Positions 18,361 to 27,132 of a stretch of 64,000 bases of DNA are shown in pieces. The notes under the pieces were generated by a model. The model was not told the DNA's origin. It did no database searches and saw nothing but the letters and a program-made list of their open reading frames with translations. The stretch covers positions 1,736,001-1,800,000 of the forward strand of contig NZ_CP058348.1 of assembly GCF_013752535.1 (NCBI RefSeq), in the 5' to 3' direction. A program made the position numbers and the translations under genes. Every line of letters starts with the position of its first letter. Within the stretch, counting starts at the first letter, position 1. This DNA is from Bdellovibrio sp. KM01. GTDB taxonomy: Bacteria; Bdellovibrionota; Bdellovibrionia; Bdellovibrionales; Bdellovibrionaceae.

Positions 18361-19232
18361 TGAAGGGAATCATCTTAGCTGGCGGCTCGGGAACGCGTCT
18401 TTATCCTGCAACGACTGTGGTCAGTAAACAGCTTTTACCGATTTACGATAAGCCGATGGTTTACTACCCATTGACGACTCTGATGATGGCGGGGATTCGC
18501 GATATTCTGGTTATTTCCACTCCTCAGGATACTCCTCGCTTTGAACAGCTTTTGGGTGATGGCTCGCAGTGGGGGATCAAAATCTCTTATGCGGTACAGC
18601 CTTCTCCGGATGGTTTGGCTCAAGCATTTATCATTGGTGAAAAGTTTATTGATGGTGATGAGTGTGCTTTGGTTTTGGGTGACAATATTTATTATGGTCA
18701 CGGCTTCATGCAGCTACTTAAAGAAACTGCGAAACAAAAAACTGGTGCGACGGTGTTTGCAATTAAAGTTCCAGATCCTGAAAGATACGGCGTTGTTGAA
18801 TTCGATAAATCTTTTAACGCAGTTTCTCTTGAAGAAAAGCCAGCAAATCCTAAATCCCACTATGCAGTAACGGGTCTGTATTTTTACGACAAGCATGTCG
18901 TTGAATATGCAAAATCACTTAAGCCTTCACCAAGGGGTGAACTTGAGATTACGGATCTAAATCGTATTTATCTAGAAAAAGGCAACCTGGATGTTCAAGT
19001 GATGGGTCGCGGTTTTGCGTGGCTTGATACTGGAACACACGAAAGTCTTCTTGAGGCGAGTATGTTTATTCAAACGATTGAAAAGCGTCAAGGAGTGAAG
19101 ATTGCGGCGCCTGAAGAAGTTGCGGCTCGTATGAAGTACATCAACAAGGAGCAACTATTGAAACTTGCTGAGCCCTTAAAAAAGAATGCATACGGCCAGT
19201 ATCTGATTCAGCTTAGCCAAGAACTTGAGTAA
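18360..19232 (+). CDS. rfbA: glucose-1-phosphate thymidylyltransferase
   Basis: Makes dTDP-glucose from dTTP and glucose 1-phosphate, supplying RfbB. The 290-residue protein carries [20 protein letters not shown] (residues 8-27; nucleotide-binding loop with the catalytic Arg and Lys), [19 protein letters not shown] (metal-binding Asp), and [20 protein letters not shown]. Length is normal for RmlA. It shares a one-base overlap with both rfbB upstream and the GT39-like gene downstream, so all three should be co-translated. Confidence 0.95.
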   Translation: MKGIILAGGSGTRLYPATTVVSKQLLPIYDKPMVYYPLTTLMMAGIRDILVISTPQDTPRFEQLLGDGSQWGIKISYAVQPSPDGLAQAFIIGEKFIDGDECALVLGDNIYYGHGFMQLLKETAKQKTGATVFAIKVPDPERYGVVEFDKSFNAVSLEEKPANPKSHYAVTGLYFYDKHVVEYAKSLKPSPRGELEITDLNRIYLEKGNLDVQVMGRGFAWLDTGTHESLLEASMFIQTIEKRQGVKIAAPEEVAARMKYINKEQLLKLAEPLKKNAYGQYLIQLSQELE

Positions 19233-20782
19233 TGGATAAATTGGATTCTATATCCTCTATATTAACTAACTTTGTTCTGGTTTTAATTATTGGAGGTTGG
19301 GCTCAACGTTACCAACCTGTTCGTTTCTTTTTTAAGAAACTTTTGGTGGTCGTGTTGTTTGCCTGCCTAGGCTGGCATTTAGTAACAGCTTTAGCCTACC
19401 TTTGTGTGCCTCAATTCTTCGATCATGTAGAATTAAATATTGCAGCGGTTGCTAGTATCTGGAGGCTGGGAAATCCAATTTATACGCTACCGGATGCTGC
19501 CTCCAGATATTCATTATTGTATGGGCCCTGGCCCTATTTGGTGAATGCCGGCTTTCAATCCTTGGGTGGCTCCGTTTATTTCTTAAGCAAGCTTCCTGGT
19601 GTTTTGAATTTCTTCATTTTGTTTTCGGGATTTTACCTGACAATCAGAAAGCTGAATCTGTTTGATCGTTTGCTCAGCATGGGTATGTTGAGCAGTGTCC
19701 TGTTGGTATTTTACCATTTCAGTTATTGGAATCGACCTGATTCCTTCCTGATGACCTATGCTTTTCTGGCGCTGATGCTCGTTGTCTACAGTGAAAAGGT
19801 CGGAGATCTGGCGACTTATTTGGGAGTGGGGCTTCTTTGCGGATTGGCTGCGAATTGTAAGATTCATGGAGTCGTTTATTTCATTCCGCCAGTGGTTTAT
19901 TATTTTGAAAAATCAGGGAGAAAGATCAATTGGTCTTACCTGTTTTTTGGTGCCTTGCTTGCTGTCGCAGGACTTTTGTTGCCGTTTTTTCTTAAAAACG
20001 TCGGAGAAGAGAACTACCTCGTCTGGCTTAAGCTTGCTTCCAAGCATGGTCTTGATGCTCTGGATTTTGTTAAGACCACAACATTCATTTTTTGCTTCTT
20101 GCTCTTCCTGTTCTTGTTGAAGTTTCATAAGCAGTATCGTTGGACGTATTTATCGTTGTGTATCACCGGATTTCTGGTGGCGATTGTTGCCAGTAAGCCT
20201 GGGGCCGGTACACATCACTTTATGCCATACGTTCCGGCAATAATATTCTTTGCAGTAACAGCGTATTTCGACACTCCAATTGAGGAACGACGTCGTTTGA
20301 ACTACATTTTGGCGGCGTTTGTGATTTCAATGGGTTTGGAAGCTCATCATAGGCAAAGGCGTGTGGTTAAAGAGTTTGGACAAACCAAAAAGGCGAAAGC
20401 TGAGCTTCGAGAGTTTGAGAAACTGCTCAAAGAAACCTCTGGTCCGGTTGAAATGGGTTACTCCAATAGCGATTCTTATGGTGCCACTTTCTTTAGGCTT
20501 GCAGCTATTGCTGGGAAGCGCGCAGGTTTATTGATCGAGGGATCCGCACTCATGGATATGAACGCTAGTGGCTTAAGTATTCCTGATGCAACTTTGGTGG
20601 CTATTAAAAATTGTCAAATTCCAACTTTCGTATTTCCGAATGAGGGAAATCCTTGGGACATCACAAGTTACTACACGCAAAGGCCATTGTATCCCCAGGA
20701 ATTTAAGGATGTCTTTGCTGAGAAGTATAAAAAGGTCCTCGAAGGTGAATACTATGTCATATACAGTTGCATAAATAATTAG
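19232..20782 (+). CDS. multi-pass membrane glycosyltransferase, GT-C type
   Basis: A 516-residue integral membrane protein with about ten hydrophobic segments. The first outer loop contains FFDHVELNIAAVASI and NPIYTLPDAASRYSLLYGP, a pattern of GT-C enzymes in which an acidic residue before the first long loop is catalytic. The C-terminal ~130 residues are hydrophilic (periplasmic or cytoplasmic domain). It fits the GT39/DUF2029 type of polyprenyl-phosphate-sugar-dependent transferase, but no strict family motif is present. Its ATG overlaps the rfbA stop by one base, linking it to dTDP-sugar synthesis. Confidence 0.7.
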   Translation: MDKLDSISSILTNFVLVLIIGGWAQRYQPVRFFFKKLLVVVLFACLGWHLVTALAYLCVPQFFDHVELNIAAVASIWRLGNPIYTLPDAASRYSLLYGPWPYLVNAGFQSLGGSVYFLSKLPGVLNFFILFSGFYLTIRKLNLFDRLLSMGMLSSVLLVFYHFSYWNRPDSFLMTYAFLALMLVVYSEKVGDLATYLGVGLLCGLAANCKIHGVVYFIPPVVYYFEKSGRKINWSYLFFGALLAVAGLLLPFFLKNVGEENYLVWLKLASKHGLDALDFVKTTTFIFCFLLFLFLLKFHKQYRWTYLSLCITGFLVAIVASKPGAGTHHFMPYVPAIIFFAVTAYFDTPIEERRRLNYILAAFVISMGLEAHHRQRRVVKEFGQTKKAKAELREFEKLLKETSGPVEMGYSNSDSYGATFFRLAAIAGKRAGLLIEGSALMDMNASGLSIPDATLVAIKNCQIPTFVFPNEGNPWDITSYYTQRPLYPQEFKDVFAEKYKKVLEGEYYVIYSCINN

Positions 20783-20839
20783 CATCTTTCGCGGGAGTTT
20801 CACATTGCAATTTCAAGGGACGAGGATTAGGTTTTTTGC

Positions 20840-21667
20840 ATGATTTACGACTGTTTTGCCTTTTTCAATGAGCTGGATTTACTAGAGATTCGTTTGAACA
20901 CGCTAAACGATGTAGTAGATCGTTTTGTTTTGGTCGAAGCGACACGAACATTTCAAAAGAAAGAAAAACCACTCTTCTTTGAATTGAACAAAGAACGTTT
21001 TAAGCCTTTCTTGCATAAAATCGAACATGTCGTCGTGGATGAATATCCGAATTTCTTTTCTAAATGGCGTGTTCCAAAAACGTGGGACTACGACGATCAT
21101 CAAAAAGAAGGTATTTTACACGGGTTGAAAAAATGTCAGCCGAACGACGTGATTATCGTTTCGGATGTTGATGAAATTCCTCGTCCTGAGCTTGTTCGTG
21201 AGTACGCTAGTAAGCCGGGCGTTAAAGTATTTCAGCAAAAACTTTACTATTACTATTTAAACTGTTTCATCAAAACATATCCAGAACCAATTCCATTGGT
21301 TGATGGCTATATGCCTTGGTACGGAACTGTCATGTTGAACTATCAAGACATCAAAACGATCAAGAAAACACGTTTATACCGTGAAACTCGTCAAAATACG
21401 GATTTGGTGACAATCGTTCCAAATGGAGGCTGGCATTTCAGTTATCTTGGCGGCGCTAAAAAGGTGATCGAAAAGATCGAGGCGTATGCGCACAAAGAAC
21501 ACAATCGCGATGAGTTCAAGGATCCAAAAAAGGTTGAAGACATCATCCGTAAGGGTGGCAGTCTTTATGGGGATAAGCTTGATTCACAATTTGTGAAGAT
21601 TGATGACAGCTTTCCGAAATATGTTCGCGATCAAAAAGCAAATCTGTCTGAGCTTATACTGGAATGA
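20840..21667 (+). CDS. family 17 glycosyltransferase (GlcNAc-transferase-like)
   Basis: The 275-residue protein matches GT17, the family of eukaryotic bisecting beta-1,4-N-acetylglucosaminyltransferase III. It begins MIYDCFAFFNELDLLEIRLN, has FVLVEATRTFQKKEKPL and the metal-binding VSDVDEIPRPE (residues 107-117), and later GGWHFSYLGGAKKV. Bacterial GT17 proteins occur in surface-glycan clusters; donor and acceptor are unknown here. GAGGATTAGG upstream of the ATG gives a ribosome-binding site. It lies in the rfb plus-strand run. Confidence 0.85.
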   Translation: MIYDCFAFFNELDLLEIRLNTLNDVVDRFVLVEATRTFQKKEKPLFFELNKERFKPFLHKIEHVVVDEYPNFFSKWRVPKTWDYDDHQKEGILHGLKKCQPNDVIIVSDVDEIPRPELVREYASKPGVKVFQQKLYYYYLNCFIKTYPEPIPLVDGYMPWYGTVMLNYQDIKTIKKTRLYRETRQNTDLVTIVPNGGWHFSYLGGAKKVIEKIEAYAHKEHNRDEFKDPKKVEDIIRKGGSLYGDKLDSQFVKIDDSFPKYVRDQKANLSELILE

Positions 21668-21726
21668 CGCCATTCTTAATTTAAAGCGAGTTGATTTGGC
21701 ATGCTATTGAAAGTTAATATTAAGCC

Positions 21727-22893
21727 GTGAAACATATTGTATTTTTAGCGGAACATTTGTCTTTTGGGGGCGCCGAGCGCGCTCTTGTCGAGATTTTGAA
21801 TCACATTGATACTCAAAAGTATAAAGTCACTTTAATTATTAGAGATGACTTTGGTGAAGATAATTACCTTCTTAAACTTGTACCGAATGCGGTCCAGGTC
21901 ATGTTTCTTTATAAGAAGGAAGAAAAGTATATAAATAAAAAGAATTTAAACTGTTTCCAGAGATTCCATAACTATCTCCGTAAAAAGTTTCCGAAGTATG
22001 ATTTAAAAATCCGTTTTGATGAAGCGTTTGATCTAATTGGTCATATCGATTTAATTATCGACTTCACTTCCGTACTTATTAAGCAAGCGTACTATTTCCG
22101 TCGGTATAGAAAAGTATATTGGATCCATGGTCCAAAAACACACATGGATAGAATCGAGCTTGCAAAATTCGGAATGCGTTTAAGAAGTTACGACTTGGTA
22201 GCCGCTGTAAGCGGACATCTAAAGGCGGAAGTTGAACAATTAATTCCTCGACTGCGTGGTCACGTCGTTACGCTATACAATCCATTTGATTTTTCTAGAA
22301 TTGCATCCAGCTCCGTCGATGAAACCGAGCTTTCCCCCGATGATCTAAAGCTACTCAATGAACGATATATTCTGGCGGTGGGGCGTTTTGCGCTCGAAAA
22401 AGACTATCAGAATTTGATCAAAGCATTTCAGATTTTGAAAAGTGAGGGTGTTAACTACAAGCTCTTTATTATCGGAGACGGAACTGAAAAGGGAAATGTT
22501 GAAGAGTTCATAAAGAAGAATGACATGGCTAACGATGTTATTCTACTAGGGCGCAGGAAAAATCCCTATATTTGGATGAAGCATTCTATTCTTTTCGTTC
22601 ATTCTGCAAATGTGGAAGGCTTCGGGCTAGTCATTGTTGAAGCGATGGCATTAGGAAAAGCAGTAGTGGTTACTGACAGTCCAGTTGGTCCACGTGAGAT
22701 CTTGAGTAATGGTGACTACGGCGTTCTTGTTCCGCCAAAAAATCCTGTTGCTATGGCGGAAGGAATTAGAAAGCTAATTAAAGATCCCGGGCTTATGAAC
22801 GAGTATCAGGAAAAGTCACTGCAGCGGGCGGGACAATACTCGACAGATTCCGTTATGCCTGAGTTGTATAAAATGATTGATTCATTAGTCTAA
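21727..22893 (+). CDS. family 4 glycosyltransferase
   Basis: A 388-residue GT-B enzyme starting at a GTG. The N-terminal half has HLSFGGAERALVEILNHID, the glycine-rich motif of GT4; the C-terminal half has ILAVGRFALEKDYQNLIKAF, IIGDGTEKGNV, and NVEGFGLVIVEAMALGKAVV with the donor-binding E-x7-E pair. TTGATT (21691-21696) and TAATAT (21715-21720), 18 bases apart, could be a promoter with its start point almost at the GTG, which would make a near-leaderless message; this is weak evidence. Sugar specificity is unknown. Confidence 0.87.
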   Translation: MKHIVFLAEHLSFGGAERALVEILNHIDTQKYKVTLIIRDDFGEDNYLLKLVPNAVQVMFLYKKEEKYINKKNLNCFQRFHNYLRKKFPKYDLKIRFDEAFDLIGHIDLIIDFTSVLIKQAYYFRRYRKVYWIHGPKTHMDRIELAKFGMRLRSYDLVAAVSGHLKAEVEQLIPRLRGHVVTLYNPFDFSRIASSSVDETELSPDDLKLLNERYILAVGRFALEKDYQNLIKAFQILKSEGVNYKLFIIGDGTEKGNVEEFIKKNDMANDVILLGRRKNPYIWMKHSILFVHSANVEGFGLVIVEAMALGKAVVVTDSPVGPREILSNGDYGVLVPPKNPVAMAEGIRKLIKDPGLMNEYQEKSLQRAGQYSTDSVMPELYKMIDSLV

Positions 22894-22905
22894 GGATGGC
22901 TGTAT

Positions 22906-24069
22906 ATGATCAATCGGAATAGAGAAATATCTAAGTATGCTTTTCTATTCGTTGTTGTTGCAGCCTTTATTAGCAACATCCTGAAACTCGTAGCAAGACC
23001 AACAACAGGATGGGATCACGATATATATTGCAAGGCTGCCGAAGCTTGGAATGCGGGTCTCGATCCATTTATCACTGAAAATCTTGGTTTAAAACTGTCG
23101 TATACTTATCCAGTGCTGTTTCTTTCTCTTTACCAGTATGTATGTGGCATTAGATTTGTATTTATATACATAGATGCGTTACTGCTTATTGCCATAACGT
23201 GGCTTTTGGTTAGAAAGCTATCTAGTGATTGGGTGATTGCAACGCCGTTTATGTTGTTGGGATATAATTCTGCATATTCGAATGTTGAATCTGGAAACCT
23301 AGGCATTATCGAAGCATTTCTATTAGTTTTGGGGATAGTCGCAGCGATCAATCATAAGAAATGGTGTTCGCTATTTTTAGTTCCGATGTCCTTTTTAAAA
23401 GTTGTCCCGGCGGTTATGGTAATACCTTTATGGCTTTCCAACATTAAGTGGAAGGACCGTTTCGTACAGGTTTTCATATTTATTTGTGGGGTAGGAAGTT
23501 TAGTTTTTGCAAACTACTTTCTTTCTCCAGGTCTGTTCTTTTCATTTATTAAGCAGGCGACGGGTGGATATTCGAATCAGCACAGTCCCATTAGTGAGAT
23601 GGATTCGAATGCATCGAATCCAACGGTTATTATATTTTTAAAAAATCTTTCCATTATGATTTACAGTCAATTTTGGTTGCCAGTATTCTTGATCTTTATT
23701 GTAGGGTTGGGTTGCTTAACTTATTGGGTTTGGAAAAGTACGATTCGATTTGAAAAGGAGCCACTTTATAAAATATGTTGGAGTTATCTCCTTATTTTGT
23801 TATGGATTCCTCGCCTTAAGCCCTACGCTCTGATTCTTCTTTGTGTGGTAATGGTGCCGATTTTATCAAAACTGCCTAAGAGGTTTTCTATTTCAATTTT
23901 ATTGCTGACGATTTTTCACCGTGTCATTAACGGAACCAAAACGAATCCTTGGTGGGAGCTCATTTCAAATAACACGGCGATTTATACGATGATTGCCGTT
24001 CTGATTCTTATGACTCTTCGTTGGCGCGAACATCGGTTTTCAATTGCTTCGACTGCTGAAGCCAAATAA
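22906..24069 (+). CDS. GT87 (DUF2029)-like membrane glycosyltransferase
   Basis: A 387-residue polytopic protein. After the first helix it shows RPTTGWDHDIYCKAAEAWNAG, the GT87 pattern in which an acidic residue before a Y/C-x-A stretch lines the active site; LDPF and NVESGNLGIIEAFLLVLGI follow, as in polyprenyl-phosphate mannosyl/arabinofuranosyltransferase-like proteins. About ten hydrophobic segments are evident. Family members use polyprenyl-phosphate sugars, which fits the arabinose-donor genes ~2.4 kb downstream (inference). Its last 62 bases overlap the end of the convergent membrane-protein gene. DNA here looks richer in A+T than the rfb genes. Confidence 0.72.
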   Translation: MINRNREISKYAFLFVVVAAFISNILKLVARPTTGWDHDIYCKAAEAWNAGLDPFITENLGLKLSYTYPVLFLSLYQYVCGIRFVFIYIDALLLIAITWLLVRKLSSDWVIATPFMLLGYNSAYSNVESGNLGIIEAFLLVLGIVAAINHKKWCSLFLVPMSFLKVVPAVMVIPLWLSNIKWKDRFVQVFIFICGVGSLVFANYFLSPGLFFSFIKQATGGYSNQHSPISEMDSNASNPTVIIFLKNLSIMIYSQFWLPVFLIFIVGLGCLTYWVWKSTIRFEKEPLYKICWSYLLILLWIPRLKPYALILLCVVMVPILSKLPKRFSISILLLTIFHRVINGTKTNPWWELISNNTAIYTMIAVLILMTLRWREHRFSIASTAEAK

Positions 24070-25156
24070 GTAACTGCAGTCCTGCGATAGCCGCACACCA
24101 CGCAAAAAATCTCTGATAGTAAGCTGGAAAAAGGGTCATGTGTGCTAGCACGAACCCTGTAATAATAGCAACAAGCCCGTTTGCTTCCAGTGATTTTCTG
24201 TTTCTTTGAAGTTTGAGCCATCCAAAGATGAATAACGCGAAAATGATAAAATGCTTATGCCCAATCATAGTGCTAAAGCCATTTTTATATGCCTCAAGGT
24301 AAGGGGCAATTTCTTTGTGAACATCCATTTCTGCCGGTAATGGATTGTTTGCGATCAGTGTAAAATCAAAAACCTTCAGGTATCCATAGTTTGGAAAAAG
24401 TTTATTAACTAAAAAATATACAACTAGGGGTAGAACAAAGAACAGCGAATGCTTTAATTTGCGTTCAGTCCACAATAGATAAGCAGCAATGAATGCTGGT
24501 AAAATAATAAAGTCCGTTCTGATAGCTGGCAGTATCGTCAGTGGCAATACTGCCCACAAACTTCTTTTCATCGCTAATAAAAGGCCAAGCACGGCAAATA
24601 ATGCCGTTGTTCCATCAGGCGTAGAGAAAGTAGATAGCTCCATAAATCCAGCGATTTTTAGGACATACGGGAAAAGTAGTAAAATCCAAAGCAAATTGGG
24701 TGTCAGTAAAAAGAAAAGAATAAAAATAGTTAGAGCGGTAAATGTAGCACTTACGACATAAGTTGCCTGAGCAAATGAAATTGAGAAATTCTGCGAGACC
24801 GTTCTAATTGCCTGAAGATATACCACTCGTCCTTGATAAAAAGGAATTTGTTGGGTTAGCGCTACGTCGTTGCTATAAATGGTTTTACGATAGTCATTTT
24901 CTTCGGTGAGTGCTCTAAAAGTTTCCGTTGAAGTGTGGGCCTTTACTTCTGCAAATGTTCTTTCGAGAAGCTTCTGATCACGTAGTCCTTCGTTGTAATG
25001 AAGAGTCGCAACATAACCGATTACATCCCAATTCATTTCCGGTTTCACAATGCCGCAGACCAAATAAAAAATCGCGATGGCTGCTCCGAACAGTAGAGCA
25101 ACCTTCCTTTTGACAGGAGTCATCGCAATAATTTTAAGCCTTGCTGATAGTTTCAT
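24008..25156 (-). CDS. multi-pass membrane protein, possible GT-C glycosyltransferase
   Basis: About 382 residues with eight or more hydrophobic segments. The first outer loop has KPEMNWDVIGYVATLHYNEG, where an Asp after the first helix resembles GT-C catalytic loops, but no family-specific motif is seen. It begins 23 bases inside the end of the O-antigen ligase-like gene (an internal ATG at 25123 is an alternative start) and ends overlapping the convergent GT87 gene. Context points to transfer of a lipid-linked sugar; the call is tentative. Confidence 0.6.
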   Translation of the reverse strand: MKLSARLKIIAMTPVKRKVALLFGAAIAIFYLVCGIVKPEMNWDVIGYVATLHYNEGLRDQKLLERTFAEVKAHTSTETFRALTEENDYRKTIYSNDVALTQQIPFYQGRVVYLQAIRTVSQNFSISFAQATYVVSATFTALTIFILFFLLTPNLLWILLLFPYVLKIAGFMELSTFSTPDGTTALFAVLGLLLAMKRSLWAVLPLTILPAIRTDFIILPAFIAAYLLWTERKLKHSLFFVLPLVVYFLVNKLFPNYGYLKVFDFTLIANNPLPAEMDVHKEIAPYLEAYKNGFSTMIGHKHFIIFALFIFGWLKLQRNRKSLEANGLVAIITGFVLAHMTLFPAYYQRFFAWCAAIAGLQLLIWLQQSKQLKTDVRANEES

Positions 25157-26384
25157 CTGTTACTTTCGTGTAGTTCAAGTATCCAAAAGCGGTGCCTAGG
25201 ATAAGGAATAGGTAATTTCGACATTCTTGCAATCTAAAAGGAGTGTCAGTCAACGAAGAAATCATAAATGCACATAGTACGAGAAGTCCGCCTAGAGCTA
25301 CTTTTTGTTCTGGGCCTGAAGATCTTTTGAATGTTTTATAGAAATAAATAAGTCCCATTACTAGTGTCGCTAAATAGCTCACAAACCCAATGATGCCCGC
25401 TCCGGACAAAATCTGAAAATATTGATTGTGTGCATTTCCGACGACCATAGCATCACCATAACCTATAGCTTTGTAGTATTCAGGGTAGAACTTTGCAGCT
25501 CTTTCTAGTCCGACTCCAAAAATCGGGTGATCTAAAAAGATGTGCCAGTTTACTTTCCAGGCTATTAAACGACTTACTTGGGCTCCATTTGTTGAAGTAT
25601 CAAATGAATAGAGAATTCTGTCTTGGATTCCTAGGGTGTTCGTAAAGAACGCGACAACGGCCATGATAGCCATGCCTAAAGAGGCTTTCAGCATTGCCTT
25701 ATGTTTAGTTAATACAAGCGAAATAAATGTGGCTGCGATTGCACCAATCCAAGATGTGCGTGAATAGGTCGCCATTAAAGCTATTGTAACTGACAAGAGG
25801 CTTACTGATGCAAGAATTTGGTTAGTGCGTACTTTCTCGTAAAGTAAATTAGCTAGAATGTAAGACCAAATCAATATAAGCGCTAGTGCTAGGTGGTTCG
25901 TATTGTCGAAATGGCCCTGTAGTCTTTTATCAAAATTGATAAAGGTATTCGTATCGAGATAATGTTTTGTAAATAGATAGATCATGCAGATCAAAATGAC
26001 GATATACGAGAATTTGAAGTCGATCTTGGTTTCATGAAGTTTGAAGCCAATATAAACACAGGCGTAAAAAGAAAATACCCATCGCAATGCTAAGACATTC
26101 TTTAATAAGTTGTCCGTAGCTGGAGTGCCGAAAAAATATCCTAAAGCAGAAGCCAGTATGAATACGATCACAAAAATGTTGAATGTATTCCATGTCAGAA
26201 AGAATTTACGATTCCAAGTCGGATTTCTTTGTTTAATAGCTTCAGCAATACCGACAATGAAGGCCAATGTGAAAATAATGTCCACTGCGTGATAATTCAA
26301 TAAATCCAGAACAATCCCTAAGTTAATGAGGACTAGCCAGAAAAGGGACGACTTAGGGGGAGTTTTTGTTAGTACTGTTGTCAT
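25134..26384 (-). CDS. O-antigen ligase/polymerase family protein (WaaL/Wzy type)
   Basis: A 416-residue protein with about eleven hydrophobic segments and the Wzy_C/O-antigen ligase core: TYSRTSWIGAIAATFISLVL (arginine-bearing helix end) then the large outer loop with HPIFGVGLERAAKFYPEYY and VVGNAHNQYFQILSGAGIIGF. The NAHNxxxxxLxxxGxxG motif with its histidine is typical of WaaL ligases, which attach polymer to lipid A-core, and of some Wzy polymerases and protein O-oligosaccharyl transferases. Sequence alone does not separate these. It is 10 bases downstream of the DprE2-like gene on the same strand. Confidence 0.8.
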   Translation of the reverse strand: MTTVLTKTPPKSSLFWLVLINLGIVLDLLNYHAVDIIFTLAFIVGIAEAIKQRNPTWNRKFFLTWNTFNIFVIVFILASALGYFFGTPATDNLLKNVLALRWVFSFYACVYIGFKLHETKIDFKFSYIVILICMIYLFTKHYLDTNTFINFDKRLQGHFDNTNHLALALILIWSYILANLLYEKVRTNQILASVSLLSVTIALMATYSRTSWIGAIAATFISLVLTKHKAMLKASLGMAIMAVVAFFTNTLGIQDRILYSFDTSTNGAQVSRLIAWKVNWHIFLDHPIFGVGLERAAKFYPEYYKAIGYGDAMVVGNAHNQYFQILSGAGIIGFVSYLATLVMGLIYFYKTFKRSSGPEQKVALGGLLVLCAFMISSLTDTPFRLQECRNYLFLILGTAFGYLNYTKVTDETISKA

Positions 26385-26394
26385 GAAAAATACT

Positions 26395-27132
26395 TTATAG
26401 ACTTAGTTTTTTGAAAATAGATTCTGGAATGGAGCAGATAATCCACATGATATAGCGCCAAAAGAATGGAAGGTAGACTGTATTCTTTTTCTTTTCGATT
26501 GCGGTAACTATCCCGGCACCCACTTGAGGAGCTTTTCCGAAAAGAGGTCCTTTTTTATGGTCTTTAGTCATTGGCGTATCGACAGGGCCTAATTTCAAAT
26601 TTAGGACATGAACCCCTGTTTTGAAAAGCCGATTTCTCAGCCCGTCCACATACGCCGTCATTCCGGCTTTAGCTGATCCATAGACATAGTTAGACTGTTT
26701 GCCACGATCGCCAGCCACTGACGAAATAACGGCGATAGTACCATGACCTTGATGAATCATCTCTGTTGAGATAAATGCCAGTAAAGAGGCGTGGCTAACA
26801 AAATTGCTATTTAGAAGCTTGAAAAGCTCCGACTGAGTCGTTTCAGCTTTTCTTGGGTCACCTAAGACTCCATGGGCTAAAAGTGCGATGTCTATTGTTT
26901 TTGAGTCTTTCCAAATATTCGTAACGAATTCCTCGTGGCGAGAAAAGTCATTTAAATCATGAGCAATAACTGAAACCTTGCTAGCGCCGCGAACTGTGAG
27001 GTCTTGGGAGATTGCTGTTAGCATCTGGGAGTTTCTCCCCCATAAAATCAATTCGTGCTTTTGAGTTGCATATATTTTTGCCACTTCTTGTGCAATTGCT
27101 GATGTGGCACCAATGATTAGGATCTTTTTCAT
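26395..27132 (-). CDS. SDR, DprE2-like keto-reductase of the lipid-linked arabinose pathway
   Basis: A ~245-residue classical SDR with MKKILIIGATSAIAQEVAK (NAD(P)-binding), LLAHGVLGD, an active-site serine in VISSVAGDRG, and YGSAKAG (YxxxK). In mycobacteria DprE2 reduces the 2-keto intermediate made by DprE1 to complete the conversion of polyprenyl-phospho-ribose to -arabinose. The ATG at 27132 is preferred over 27147: GGAGA lies upstream and the ATGA overlap with the DprE1-like gene implies coupling. The DprE1-like and HAD-UbiA neighbours support this role; by itself the SDR could be a general reductase. Confidence 0.82.
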   Translation of the reverse strand: MKKILIIGATSAIAQEVAKIYATQKHELILWGRNSQMLTAISQDLTVRGASKVSVIAHDLNDFSRHEEFVTNIWKDSKTIDIALLAHGVLGDPRKAETTQSELFKLLNSNFVSHASLLAFISTEMIHQGHGTIAVISSVAGDRGKQSNYVYGSAKAGMTAYVDGLRNRLFKTGVHVLNLKLGPVDTPMTKDHKKGPLFGKAPQVGAGIVTAIEKKKNTVYLPFFWRYIMWIICSIPESIFKKLSL

